Position numbers and translations under genes: made by a program
Notes under the pieces: model-generated
What the model was told of the DNA's origin: nothing
The model's database searches: none
The model's input: the letters and a program-made list of their open reading frames with translations, nothing else
Shown here: positions 8,203 to 18,600 of the stretch, piece by piece
Layout of the letters: every line of letters starts with the position of its first letter
How positions within the stretch are numbered: the first letter of the stretch is position 1
Source: Bacillus sp. Y1
Lineage (GTDB): Bacteria > Bacillota > Bacilli > Bacillales > Cytobacillaceae
Length of the DNA: 64,000 nt
Direction of reading: 5' to 3'
Assembly: GCF_003586445.1 (NCBI RefSeq)
Contig: NZ_CP030028.1
Span: 4,734,501-4,798,500, forward strand

Positions 8203-8242
8203 CAAAAAAAGAGTTGTACCCAAAAATAGGTTACTACTCTTT
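8203..8242 (-). terminator. Terminator of the protease-toxin-immunity operon
   Basis: Minus-strand stem AAAGAGTAGTAACC/GGGTACAACTCTTT (one bulge) followed by TTTTGATC; it lies 20-60 bp after the third gene. Confidence 0.7.
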
Positions 8243-8264
8243 ATAGATCAACCTTTTCATATTT

Positions 8265-8834
8265 TTATCTTTCAATATCAAAGCACCAAAGTGTACCCTC
8301 TCTTATTACATATTCATTGTAGATTTCCCCATCGTAAGAAGGTACCTTTTTTATCTCAATTAAGTTTTTAAAAAGGGAGTTCTTTTCTTCAGTCTCTAGA
8401 GAGTTTAATTCTTCTTCTAACCAAATCGAACAAGAGTAGTATGGTTCTAGACGAAAAGGCAGCTCTTTTAACCAAATAGGGCTATTAACTGCATCTTCAC
8501 ACTTGATAAATCTTTCTTTGTACTCTTTCATCTGGTCTTCTATAGTGATCATAATTTGAGAATCAAATATATTATCTTCACTTATGTGTAATCTCATATA
8601 ATAATGATTTAGGTTTAAGTTTGCTTGCTCTTTCCAACTAGCTAATACTTCAGTTAATACAACGCATATCTCCTTTTTATACCATGATGGGATTTTTTCT
8701 ACTTCTAGATTATTAAAAAGTTTTATATAATCCACATGATTAACTCTTAAGAATTCAAGATCAAAATCGATATGTTCTTCCTTCCAGTTTTGTAATCTTC
8801 GTAATTTGCTTTTCCAACCTCTTATTTTTTTCAA
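8265..8834 (-). CDS. Candidate immunity protein of the toxin operon, 189 aa
   Basis: Acidic, Trp/Tyr/Glu-rich soluble protein, predicted mostly helical (ENIFDSQIMITIEDQMKEYK ... SLETEEKNSLFKNLIEIKK). TTG start with GGGGTGAT just upstream. It begins 23 bp after the toxin gene, is last in the operon and is followed by a terminator. I do not recognise the family; it is much longer than colicin E3 immunity proteins (about 85 residues) and shows no resemblance to them. Placement and acidity against a basic nuclease domain suggest immunity; this is inference. A+T-rich like the two genes before it. Confidence 0.6.
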   Translation of the reverse strand: MKKIRGWKSKLRRLQNWKEEHIDFDLEFLRVNHVDYIKLFNNLEVEKIPSWYKKEICVVLTEVLASWKEQANLNLNHYYMRLHISEDNIFDSQIMITIEDQMKEYKERFIKCEDAVNSPIWLKELPFRLEPYYSCSIWLEEELNSLETEEKNSLFKNLIEIKKVPSYDGEIYNEYVIREGTLWCFDIER

Positions 8835-8857
8835 AGAATCACCCCAAATACTCTAAA

Positions 8858-9640
8858 TTATAATTTGATACTTCTTCCTTTAACAGCTGCTTTATACATT
8901 TCACCTGTTAAAGGATCCATACTTCCTAAGTGTACGCCTTTATGATCATAGACTTCAATATCGTTATGGGTGTGATCCCATTCGTAATATCTTTTTTTCT
9001 TACCACTTCCGGTAGTCTTGGTTTTCCCCTTATATGTATTGAATCCTTTCCAAACTGGACTATCAGACTTCGTAATTTTCTTTGCCACTTCTTTCAAAGC
9101 CTTTTTTCCAAAATGCTGTATTGCTTTCTGAACTCCCCACCTTGCTATAAAGGCGACAACAACACCAACTGCAGGTAATATGGAGGCTGAAATTTCCGTT
9201 GAGTCATACTTAATTTCTTCGCCAGTTTCTTTATCTATAAAGATAGCCTTAAACTTCTCTTCATCGGATTCAATGACAGTAACATTAAAATTAACATCTG
9301 TTGTTTCTCCGTATTCGTCAGTAAAAGTACCAAGTACTTCAATCTCTTCCGTATCAGTATCCAAATAAACATCAGCTTCTACTTCAAATTCTTCTGTTTC
9401 TAACTCACTTGTTACAATAATTTCTTCGTTAGTATCTTCTACTTCCAGATTTAATTCTTCCTCTATGTCTATATCAGTTTCTTCTTCTATGGAGCTATCT
9501 ATCTCTTGCTCTAATGAACTATCAATCAAGATCTCTTCTTGATTAATGTCTTGATTAGATAATGAGTTAGCATGGCCTAAATTAGGAAAAAAACTTAATA
9601 CCATTGCAGTAATAATAAATTTAATTAACAATTTTTTCAT
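8858..9640 (-). CDS. Secreted toxin with colicin E3-like C-terminal rRNase domain (SAR2788-like)
   Basis: 260 residues: signal peptide (1-24, MKKLLIKFIITAMVLSFF), a very acidic region of Glu/Asp and Ile/Val repeats (about 30-150), a hydrophobic Gly/Ala patch (ILPAVGVVVAFIARWGV), a Lys-rich linker, and a C-terminal 60 residues closely matching the cytotoxic domain of colicins E3/E6. D222, H225 and E229 in YYEWDHTHNDIEVYD and R256 near the end fall in the positions of E3 Asp510, His513, Glu517 and Arg545. Predicted activity: cleavage of 16S rRNA at the decoding site. The N-terminal part resembles SAR2788-family putative toxins. The ATG has GAGGAG, which overlaps the end of the protease gene, so the two are coupled. 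Confidence 0.8.
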   Translation of the reverse strand: MKKLLIKFIITAMVLSFFPNLGHANSLSNQDINQEEILIDSSLEQEIDSSIEEETDIDIEEELNLEVEDTNEEIIVTSELETEEFEVEADVYLDTDTEEIEVLGTFTDEYGETTDVNFNVTVIESDEEKFKAIFIDKETGEEIKYDSTEISASILPAVGVVVAFIARWGVQKAIQHFGKKALKEVAKKITKSDSPVWKGFNTYKGKTKTTGSGKKKRYYEWDHTHNDIEVYDHKGVHLGSMDPLTGEMYKAAVKGRSIKL

Positions 9641-9646
9641 TTTCAA

Positions 9647-10618
9647 TCACTCCTCTATAAGTTGTGGTATTCCGTAACCATATTCCTTTTTCTCACCTAA
9701 GTGTTTAGACTGTTTTATTAATTTTTCTTTCATCATTTCACTATTTATTTTCTCATTTGTTCTACATAGTATCGTGGCGATAACTCCTGTTACATAGGCT
9801 GTAGAGAAGGATGTACCAGAAAATAGAGAATAACCTCCGATATGATCAGTAGATAAAACATTTACACCAGGAGCTATGAAATCAATTTTTCCTTTAGCAG
9901 CAGAACTAGCTCTCTTTACATTCTCATTAAGAGCTGAAATTGAAAATACATCATTGAACTTTGCTGGGTAGTCTACATTTAAACCATATGTATTGCCAGC
10001 TGAAGCTACAATTATTATATTTTCGGAAAGTGCGCTTTTAATTAGTTCCTTAAGTTCTCTTGAATCTGATTGCAATCCAAAGCTAATATTTAAGATATCA
10101 ACCTTTTGCTCAATTGCCCATTTGATACCTTTAATTAGTTGCTCCATACTTCCTTTTCCTGAATTATCTAAAACCTTTACATCATAAATCTCAACATTTT
10201 GAGTAATACCAACTATTCCATAATTGTTATTGTTAGCACTAATAATACCTGCAACAGCAGTCCCATGCCCAAATTCATCTGTGATAGTTACACCATCAGT
10301 AAAAGTATTGTATTCTTTAACAACTTTTCCTTTTAAATCTTCATGTTGCTTGTTAATCCCACTATCTAAGATAGCAATCTTGACCTTTTTATCCACGATG
10401 TTAGTATCCACACCTACTAACTCGTGACCCCAAGTCAAAATTTGGTTCTGATTATCTTCCAATCTCTCTAAATCATTCTTAAAATTCCCATCATCTATTT
10501 GTGTCCTATTATTAGATTTGTCATCAGTATCTGTTTTAGGTTGAGCAAGAAAGGAAAACAAACTAAGTATTAAAATTAGTAGAAGCAATAGAACAATAGA
10601 ATAAATTTTTTTTATAAT
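9647..10618 (-). CDS. Membrane-anchored subtilisin-like (S8) serine protease
   Basis: S8 peptidase with Asp in AILDSGIN, His in DEFGHGTAVAG, oxyanion Asn in SAGNTYG and nucleophile Ser in FSGTSFSTAY. In TTG-start numbering these are D75, H108, N199 and S260. A hydrophobic N-terminal segment suggests an anchor or signal. Start problem: the only standard start codon is TTG at 10588, far from any ribosome-binding site and inside the hydrophobic stretch. A near-perfect GGGGGGTGATC site lies at 10620-10630, one base before an ATT codon (10616-10618) that would give an N-terminus IIKKIYSIV. I therefore place the start at ATT, with TTG 10588 as the alternative. First gene of the operon; likely processes or releases the adjacent toxin (inference). 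A TATAAT (10639-10644) lies just upstream. Confidence 0.85.
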   Translation of the reverse strand: MIKKIYSIVLLLLLILILSLFSFLAQPKTDTDDKSNNRTQIDDGNFKNDLERLEDNQNQILTWGHELVGVDTNIVDKKVKIAILDSGINKQHEDLKGKVVKEYNTFTDGVTITDEFGHGTAVAGIISANNNNYGIVGITQNVEIYDVKVLDNSGKGSMEQLIKGIKWAIEQKVDILNISFGLQSDSRELKELIKSALSENIIIVASAGNTYGLNVDYPAKFNDVFSISALNENVKRASSAAKGKIDFIAPGVNVLSTDHIGGYSLFSGTSFSTAYVTGVIATILCRTNEKINSEMMKEKLIKQSKHLGEKKEYGYGIPQLIEE

Positions 10619-10752
10619 TGATCACCCCCCAATTTATGATTATATTTGTTAATTATGGTAATTAAAAGTATTAAAGTAAATATATTACATAATTTTTCTA
10701 CCTTTGTGGCAAAAACTAATAATCCCCTTAAAGAACTGGTCTCATTGAAATA

Positions 10753-10806
10753 TAAAAAAAGCCAACCTATTATCGTAGGGAATACAGCCCCTTTAATAGA
10801 TTAGCT
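10753..10806 (-). terminator. Terminator of the sortase gene
   Basis: Minus-strand stem GCTAATCTATTA/TAATAGGTTGGC around a 21-nt loop, followed by TTTTTTTATA. Confidence 0.65.
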
Positions 10807-10843
10807 TTTAAATACTATAATACTGGCATGGTATTAAGTTTTC

Positions 10844-11416
10844 TTAGTTCTTCCTCGCATAAATAATATACCGTTCAGGGGCATCTCCAATATACCCAAA
10901 CGGATAACAAGTTGTGAGTATAAGCTCCTCTTCCTGATTCTGCAAGGTGATAATGCTTGTGTCGTCAGCTTCAACAATTTTAGTATTCACAATCTCATAC
11001 GAGGCATCTCCATATGGCATTTTCATCACTAGCTCATCACCAAGCTCGAGTTCCCCTACACGCTTGAATACCGTGTCACGGTGTCCAGATAAGACGATTT
11101 GCCCACCTTGATCAGGATAGAATGATCCCTTGTAGTGTCCCACTCCTTTGGCGAGTTCATCTGGGTCAGTTCCTTCGACGATCGCTAACTCGGACTCTAT
11201 TTTTGGTAATGATAGGAGCCCTACCACTTCCCCAGTAATAGGATTGTAGTTTTCCTCATCAATTTTTTGTGAAGATGCTTTTTCCACCATTCCTTTAGCA
11301 TCTTTCAACGATTTCTCTGCTTGTATATTTGAATGCCAAATCTGATAACCTGCATATCCAGTTATCCCTACACCTAAGAGAATGAAAAGATAAATGATAT
11401 ACTTAATCCTGTCCAA
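10844..11416 (-). CDS. Class D sortase
   Basis: 190-residue transpeptidase with an N-terminal membrane anchor (YIIYLFILLGVGITGYAGY) and catalytic residues H112 (LSGHRDTVF), C170 (LTTCYPFGYIG) and R182 (APERYI). The TLTC-like signature followed by YPFGYIGDAPERY is typical of class D enzymes, which prefer LPNTA-type signals. The giant pullulanase two genes upstream ends in LPNTA and is the obvious substrate: it would be cut between Thr and Ala and joined to peptidoglycan. The start is uncertain: TTG at 11416 lies only one base after GGGGGA. A terminator after the ROK kinase gene means the sortase has its own promoter. Confidence 0.9.
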   Translation of the reverse strand: MDRIKYIIYLFILLGVGITGYAGYQIWHSNIQAEKSLKDAKGMVEKASSQKIDEENYNPITGEVVGLLSLPKIESELAIVEGTDPDELAKGVGHYKGSFYPDQGGQIVLSGHRDTVFKRVGELELGDELVMKMPYGDASYEIVNTKIVEADDTSIITLQNQEEELILTTCYPFGYIGDAPERYIIYARKN

Positions 11417-11456
11417 TCCCCCTTAAAGATGTTCATCATCATTATAGCAATCTATT

Positions 11457-11491
11457 GAAAAAAAAGGGAAATCTCTCATTTAGAGGTCCCC
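11457..11491 (-). terminator. Terminator of the ROK kinase gene
   Basis: Minus-strand stem GGGGACCTCT/AGAGATTTCCC followed by TTTTTTTTC. Confidence 0.75.
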
Positions 11492-11506
11492 AAGCTTGTA
11501 GTGGTA

Positions 11507-12361
11507 TTATAGTGCCTGATGTGCCAGCATAAGTGCTCCGGTAATCCCGGCATCGTCCCCGAGACCTGGCCGAACAACGTAGCTTGAAAGGTCCGGTAAT
11601 GAAACATACCCATTTATAAGCTCTGGTAAATATTTATAGATGGAAGTGTATACTTGTTCTTGATGACTTACGCCTCCTCCAAGGATAATTTTCTTCGGAG
11701 AAAGAATCAAAATGTATTGCATAATCGATTGGGCTAGATAATACCCTTCCAAATCCCATACTTCAGTTCGCTCAACCAACTCGGCACCTTTTGCGCCCCA
11801 TCGCTCTTCTATTGCCGGACCGGATGCAAGACCCTCCAAACAATCGTGATGATACGGACACTTCCCCTGATACGAGTCATCCGAATGGCGTCGCACCAGA
11901 ATATGGCCCATTTCAGGATGAGAAAGCCCCTGCAGCAGTTGGCCCTGAACAATTGCCCCAGCCCCAATACCTGTCCCGACCGTTATGTACAAACAGCTAT
12001 CCAGCCCTTTTGCCGCACCAAAAGTCGCCTCCCCCAATGCAGCAGCATTAACATCGGTATTAAATCCGACAGGAACATCGAACGTATCCTTCAAGGCTTG
12101 GACAAACGGATAATTTCTCCAACCCGTTTTAGGTGTAGATGTAATATAGCCATAGGTTGGACTGTCCTGGTTGACATCAATCGGACCGAACGAGCCAATT
12201 CCTATTGCATCCACCTGATATTTTCGGAAAAACTCTACAACCCTAGGGATGGTTTCCTCTGGAACTGTGGTGGGAATCTGAATTCTCTCGACAATATTCC
12301 CTTTCTCATCTCCTACTGCACAAACAAACTTAGTTCCTCCGGCTTCAATAGCAGCTAACAT
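11507..12361 (-). CDS. scrK: ROK-family fructokinase/sugar kinase
   Basis: 284 residues with the ROK pattern: N-terminal phosphate loop AAIEAGGTKFVCAVG, the sugar/ATP motif TVGTGIGAGAI, and a zinc site of the form H...CPYHHDCLEGLASGPA. The last two together are typical of the fructokinase (ScrK/GmuE) branch. It phosphorylates a hexose, probably fructose, at the 6-OH. AGGAGG precedes the ATG. It lies between the sortase and the pullulanase, flanked by terminators on both sides. A weak cre-like box stands at 12450-12464. The substrate could also be glucose or mannose. Confidence 0.85.
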   Translation of the reverse strand: MLAAIEAGGTKFVCAVGDEKGNIVERIQIPTTVPEETIPRVVEFFRKYQVDAIGIGSFGPIDVNQDSPTYGYITSTPKTGWRNYPFVQALKDTFDVPVGFNTDVNAAALGEATFGAAKGLDSCLYITVGTGIGAGAIVQGQLLQGLSHPEMGHILVRRHSDDSYQGKCPYHHDCLEGLASGPAIEERWGAKGAELVERTEVWDLEGYYLAQSIMQYILILSPKKIILGGGVSHQEQVYTSIYKYLPELINGYVSLPDLSSYVVRPGLGDDAGITGALMLAHQAL

Positions 12362-12449
12362 ATTATTCCTCCTAATATTGTGTTTTTAGAATAATGAGAT
12401 TAAGCATTTTCTAGAAATTAATTACCTTTGGGTAACACATCGCTCTTAA

Positions 12450-12464
12450 ATGAAAGCGTATCAT
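12450..12464. promoter_or_regulatory. Weak cre-like box upstream of the ROK kinase
   Basis: ATGAAAGCGTATCAT has the strong half TGAAAGCG but a poor second half. Catabolite control by CcpA is possible. Confidence 0.3.
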
Positions 12465-12586
12465 AAAAGGATTAATTTTTGCTAAAATTCTGCAGTTGAA
12501 CCAACATAGCAACAAGCTGCTCAATTTTTTCTCTTATACCAAGTCAAAATATTTTAAGGTTCCCATTTAACAAAATGGTCATAGTG

Positions 12587-12620
12587 AAAAGGGAATCCCT
12601 CAACATGAGGGACTCCCTTA
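12587..12620 (-). terminator. Terminator of the pullulanase gene
   Basis: Minus-strand stem AAGGGAGTCCCTC/GAGGGATTCCCTT, loop ATGTT, then TTC. Confidence 0.7.
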
Positions 12621-12630
12621 CTCTAAAAAT

Positions 12631-15600
12631 CTAGTTCCTTCTCAATCTACCTCTTTTGCTAACACCCAACAGGGTCAACCCCATAAAGAGTAGCGCCACT
12701 CCTAGCAACAATACGTTAAATAGATTGGTTGCTGTGTTTGGCAATGCCTTACCTGCTTTCGGCGCTGACGCTACCTTAGTTACATCCTTATTAAAAACTG
12801 CAAACGTACTAAAGTGGGTTGTTAGTACACTTACTTGCCCGTTTTTGTACTCGGAACCAGGGACAAGCTCCCATCTATCCGCCTCTTCATTATAATAGTA
12901 GACTTCTAGACCTTCTGGGTTAGACTGTTTTCCTACATTAAAGGTAATCGTGATTGGTGAGCTGAACTTCGTGTACTTTTTGCCATTTTCATCGTAAATG
13001 TTAAAGTCGTACACTTCACTTACCGCACCCTCTACCTTTTTCATTTGCTTCATTTCAATTTTTACTGCGCCGTTCGGAAGGATGGAAGCTGGGATTGTCA
13101 GGAGTGCTTCCCCATTTGCAAAAACTACCTTAGCTCCTTTTTCCTTTAGCTCTTTAATTTGCTCAGCAGTAAAGCTTACTGTTGCATTCTCTTCTTTCAC
13201 TTCAACGGTGATTGTACCGTTTTGAACCACTTGTGTAACTTCAGCGTCTGTAACCGTTGCTACTCCATTTTTCACAATTGGCTTTGTTACTACGTTGTTT
13301 TGGCCTGGGTTGTTTGGCTTTCCTGGGTTGCCAGGAACAGTTGGATTGCCTGGATTATTCGGTGTTCCAGGGTTGTTTCCACCATTTCCTGGATTGCCCG
13401 GTGTTCCTGGATTATTGCCTCCGTTTCCTGGATTGCCCGGTGTTCCTGGATTATTACCTCCATTTCCAGGGTTACCTGGATTATTTCCACCATCGTCTGG
13501 ATCTCCTGGCTCTTCTCCATCCCCCGGCTCACCAGTAGAATTCGCAGCCGCTAATACAAACGTTCCACCCGCATCACGAGCTGCAAGATCCACAGTAACA
13601 TCCTTCGCATCAGAAACGGTATAGCTCACTCCACTATACTCATCCACCAGCACCATGCCTGGTTCAAAGTCCACCGCAAACGTGACCTTCTTCGCTTCTG
13701 TGGCTGTGTTTAATCCCACATATACTTTCTTTCCAAGGTACTCACGCTTCGTAATGGAGTACTTCTCCGCATTTCCACCAGCAACCATCATTCGTGTACC
13801 CTTCGAGAAGATCTTCGAGTAATCGCCACGAATGTTTAATAGCTTCGCATAGTGGTCGTGCAACTTAACGGCTGTTTCGTCTCCGCTTTCAAGCTTTTCC
13901 CATGGCATAGAATCACGGTTTTGTGCAAATGCTGATACGACGCCATTGCTAGATTCCCAGCTCGATTTGCCGGAGTTACCAAGCTCTTCTCCGTAGTAAA
14001 TCACTGGTTGACCTTTGGACGTAATTTGCAGGGCTGCAGCGACCATCAGCTTGCCAACATCGCCACCCACATACTCAGACAAGAAGCCGTCCTGGTCATG
14101 CGAGCTTAAGAATTGTCCAAGCGTCGCGGTGTTGTCGATACGAGCATCACGCTCGACTAAATACGACTCGACTCCGCTAATATCACCGTTCACAAAGTTC
14201 TTTGCTTTTTCTTTAAAATCAAAGTCAAGCAACGAGTCCATTTGTCCTGAACGTAGGTAGCCTCCGTCAATTGTGACATTTGCTCCCCAATACTCGCCGA
14301 TCATTTTGAAGCTCGGGCTGATTTCAGTTAGCGCATTTTTGAACGCCATCCAAGTGGTTTCTTCGACGTGCTTCACTGTATCAACACGGAAGAAGTCGAT
14401 GGTTTCTCCGCTATCGGTTCTAGCTTTTTCCAACCAAGCGGTTTGCCACTCGATGATCTTCGCTCGAACAGCTGGGTCTTCGGTTTTGAAATCAGGAAGT
14501 CCGTCTAGCTCGCCACGAACCGTTGGATCCTCCATCGTCGTACGAAGCATATCCTTCAATGCCGCTTGCTCTTCAGCAGTTGGAAGACCTGCTTCGCCCT
14601 GCCAGTTCGGTTCAATTCCGTCCATTCCATAACCTGCATGGTTCAATACGACATCGACCATGATTTTCATGCCTTTGTCATGTGCTTTTTCAATAAGCTC
14701 TTTGAACGTTTCCATGTCTCCGAGCGTTTCATCTAAAGACGTGAAATCCTTCGCCCAGTAGCCATGATACGCGTATTGCTTTGCTTCTAAGCCTTCGCTC
14801 GTATTAAAATCGACACCTTTATTGAAATCGATATTATCCACGATTGGTGAGATCCAAATCGTGTTGATTCCTAGATCATCCAAATAATCGAGGTTATTGA
14901 TGATTCCTCGGAAGTCCCCACCATGGTACGCTTCACTGTGGTCTGGATCATATCCAGTTGGATTGTTGCTTGTGTCTCCATCCTTGAAACGGTCTGTGAG
15001 CATGAAGTAAATTCGTGCTTCATCCCAATCAAAGTCAAGATCTCCTTGGTACGTGCGTGGTGCGACTTCCACCGGAACCGTTTGATTGTGACGGTTTCCG
15101 AATTCGTCCACCGCGGTTACCGTCAGATTCTTGATTCCTGCGGCAACCGAATCCTTCACTCCGATCGTGACCGCTTGAAGCTGCGGGTCAATCATGAGCT
15201 TGGATTTTCCACCAAGTGGCGTTGCATCCACGTACATTTCTTTAAAATTGACCTCTTCTTCTGTTGTCACATTGATCTTTAATACTGCATTTTCGTTATG
15301 CGTAATTTTCCCTGGTGATACCTGACCTTCTATTGTCACCTTTGGCACGGTATATACAATCACCGATTTGCCATCGACCGTGTTTTTCGGGTCGGTCACC
15401 TCGGTTGTTTCTCCATCCTTTGTGACAAGGAAGCTGTACTCGTATGTGCCTGGGTCAAGATTTTGCAATGTGTAGTAAAAGTACTCATTCTTCTCGTCAT
15501 ATGTCATCACATATTCCTGAGCTCCGACTTTCACCTTCACACCTTCAATCGTGTGCATCGCATCGTTTTGATACAACTCTTCATCACGATAATAGAATGT

Positions 15601-18600
15601 CACATTTCCATCTTCTAACACTGGTCCTTTGACTGCTGGTACAACGGTTTGGCCCGCTACTCCTGTGACCACCGTTACCTTTGTGATCACTTCATCGCGG
15701 TCAATTTTCACGACATGGTCGTCACTGTCCGGTGAAATTTTCGCTGTTGCCCAGTCCGTTCCTTTTCGGATGAGGAAACCGATGGACTCCGTTGTTGGTG
15801 CAATTTCGATATTCGCAATCGCTGTGTCCCCGTTGATTTCTGTAAAGTCGATTTGGTCGTTCTTCACGCCTGTATTCCATACCCAAATATTCCAGTCGGT
15901 GAAATCCTTATCTGGTCTTACGTATTTCACGCGAACATAGCGTTTCACGTTTTTCTTTACCGTTAAGGCAAGTGTTGCTTCTGCGTCACCTGCTTTTGCT
16001 TTGATCGTTGCGGTTCCTGGCTTTAAGCCCGATACCTTGCCCGTTCCATCCACGATTGCTATTGCTTGATCAGATGATGTCCATGTAACCTTTGCGCCAA
16101 GCATTTCTTGGTTGAACTGGTCACGAACTAACGCGGATAGCTGAGCTGTGTAGGTTTCGTAGACGGATTGATCGCCTGAAATCGTGATACTCTTCGGTGC
16201 GAGTGTAGCCACTGTCACTTCAATTTCCGCCTTCACCTCACCCACTGTGGCAACAATCGTTGCTGACCCATTTTTCACAGAGGAGACTTTCCCACCATCC
16301 ACTGTTGCTACTTCTGGATTGGAAGACGTCCATGTGATGTTCTGGTCGAGCATGATGCGACCCTTTTGGTCTTTCACGTAAGCGGTGATCGTTTTCGTTG
16401 TGCCTGGGTTGATCGCAAAGCTTGTTGTGTTCGTTTCGATGCTTGTGGCGGTTGGTGTGTATTCACCTTCTGCCTCATCGTACAGCACCATCATCGATAA
16501 TGGAGCGACGGTTGCTTGAGCCCCATTGATCGTGCGAAGCGTTTCGACACCGGCTGCTTGGTCGTCGACTACCACATTCCAGGATGTGCTAGATGGGAGG
16601 CTAACTTCCTTCGCTGCGTTGTTGGCGTTGTAAATCACGACGATGTTTTTCCATGAATCATTGTTCGCATAGTTTTTCAACTGAAACGCGACGATATTGT
16701 CTTCGGTTTTGTACACTTGCAGATTTTGTTCAATGGCTGCTTTTGTATTCATTTTAAACGCTGGGTGAGCTTTACGTAGCTCGATCAAGCCTTGGTAATA
16801 ATCGAACACTGGCTTGTATTGGTCCTTCAGCTCCCAACGAATTTGGTTGATGCTGTCTGGACTCTTATAGCTATTGTGGTTACCGTATTTACTTCTCAGC
16901 ATCTCTTCCCCTGCATGGAGGAAAGGAATTCCTTGTGAGGTAAGCACGATACCATTTGCTAGGAGACTGCGTTTTACCCATTCATTTTGAAGGGCATTGT
17001 CCTCGGTGATGATCGCATGCGGATCTGTCGTGATATCCTGGTGCGCGACCTTCATCATTTTATCCCATAGGTTCAAATTGTCATGTGCGGTCACGTAGTT
17101 GATGCTTTCAGATGGACGGTTCGTAAAGTCGGTGATCGAACCAATCACACCCTTTGCAACGTCCGCTTCCTTTCCAGTTGCGCCTGTTGCGAAACCAGTA
17201 GACGCGTCATCACTTCCGCCTTTAATCGCGCCACGGATATTGTCGTTAAATACTGCATAGCCTTGGTCTTTCTGTGTTCCTTTGAAGTTTTGTAAGGAAG
17301 CATCTAAGCTTGTGGATCCACCAGTCCATGGCTCGCCATAAATCAGAATGCTCGGATCAACCTCTTCTTTTAGCTCCTTCGTTAGTTCGCTCATCGTTTG
17401 ACGGTCGATTAAGCCCATCAGGTCAAAGCGGAAGCCGTCGACTCCATATTCGGATGCCCAATATTTCACGGAGTCTTTGATGTACTTACGAACCATCGGT
17501 CTTTCGGAAGCGACTTCGTTTCCTGTGCCCGAACCGTTCGTAATTTTCCCCGCATCGTCCGTACGGTAGTAGTAGCCCGGAACGATTTTATCAAACGGAG
17601 AACCGCCAGAAAGCTGGGTCGCTTCAGGGATGTACGTGTGATTGTACACCACGTCCATCACGACGCGAATGCCTTTATCGTGCATGGCTTGAACCATTTC
17701 CTTGAACTCGGTCACACGTGACGTTGGATCCGCTGGGTCGGTGGCGTACGATCCTTCTGGTACGTTGAAGTGGATCGGGTCATAACCCCAGTTGAACTTT
17801 GGATCAGTTGAGTTCGGGTCATTCACTGTTCGTTCGTTCACGGAACCGAAGTCATAGACTGGTAGTAAGTGAACATGAGTCACTCCTAATTCCTTTAGTG
17901 AGTCTAAGCCCGTTTTGACGCCATTTGGCCCCGTGGTGTTCGACTCGGTGAATGCCTTGTACTTCCCTTTATTGGTCATGCCTGAATTTTCATCTATGGA
18001 AAAATCGCGCACGTGCAGCTCGTATAGAATTGCATCAGTTGGCGACACAAACGCTGGTTTGGCTTCCGGATTAAAATTGGCCGGGTCGGTATCATCCAGG
18101 TTGATGATCGCTGTCCGTTGACCGTTCGGCGAAGTGGAGCGGGCATACGGGTCAACCGCATAGTTGGTTGTTCCGTCGGCAAACTCGACTTTGTACATAT
18201 AGAATTTTCCGTCTTGATCACCGTTTAGGGTGAGTGACCACACGCCGTTTGTGGCACGAGTCATTGGAGTTTCTGTACCGTTTGTGTGATCAGTGACAAA
18301 TGCACCTTCGTAAGTCCCTTGGTCGTTATAGATGGCAACGCTTACTTTTTGAGCCGTTGGTGCCCACAGCTTGAACGTTGTTTCGGATGGTGAGTATGTG
18401 TAGCCTAAGTCTTTTCCATCATAGTAAAATTGGTCGTCGTTTAGGACGTTACGCATCGTTACCTTTGTCGGTTGGTAACCGGTTGCGGTCACTTGGTATT
18501 GATTTCTTACGTCGATTTGTGAAGGGTCTGTGATGGTTAGCTTCACTTTCGTGTCACTTAGCTTTGTTGTGGTTGTTGGAATTTCTTTGTTGGCTTCAAC

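Noticed and set aside
13290..13624. Several overlapping ORFs in the pullulanase linker on both strands
   Set aside because: They are shadow frames of the 39-bp Gly/Asn/Pro repeats in the main gene.
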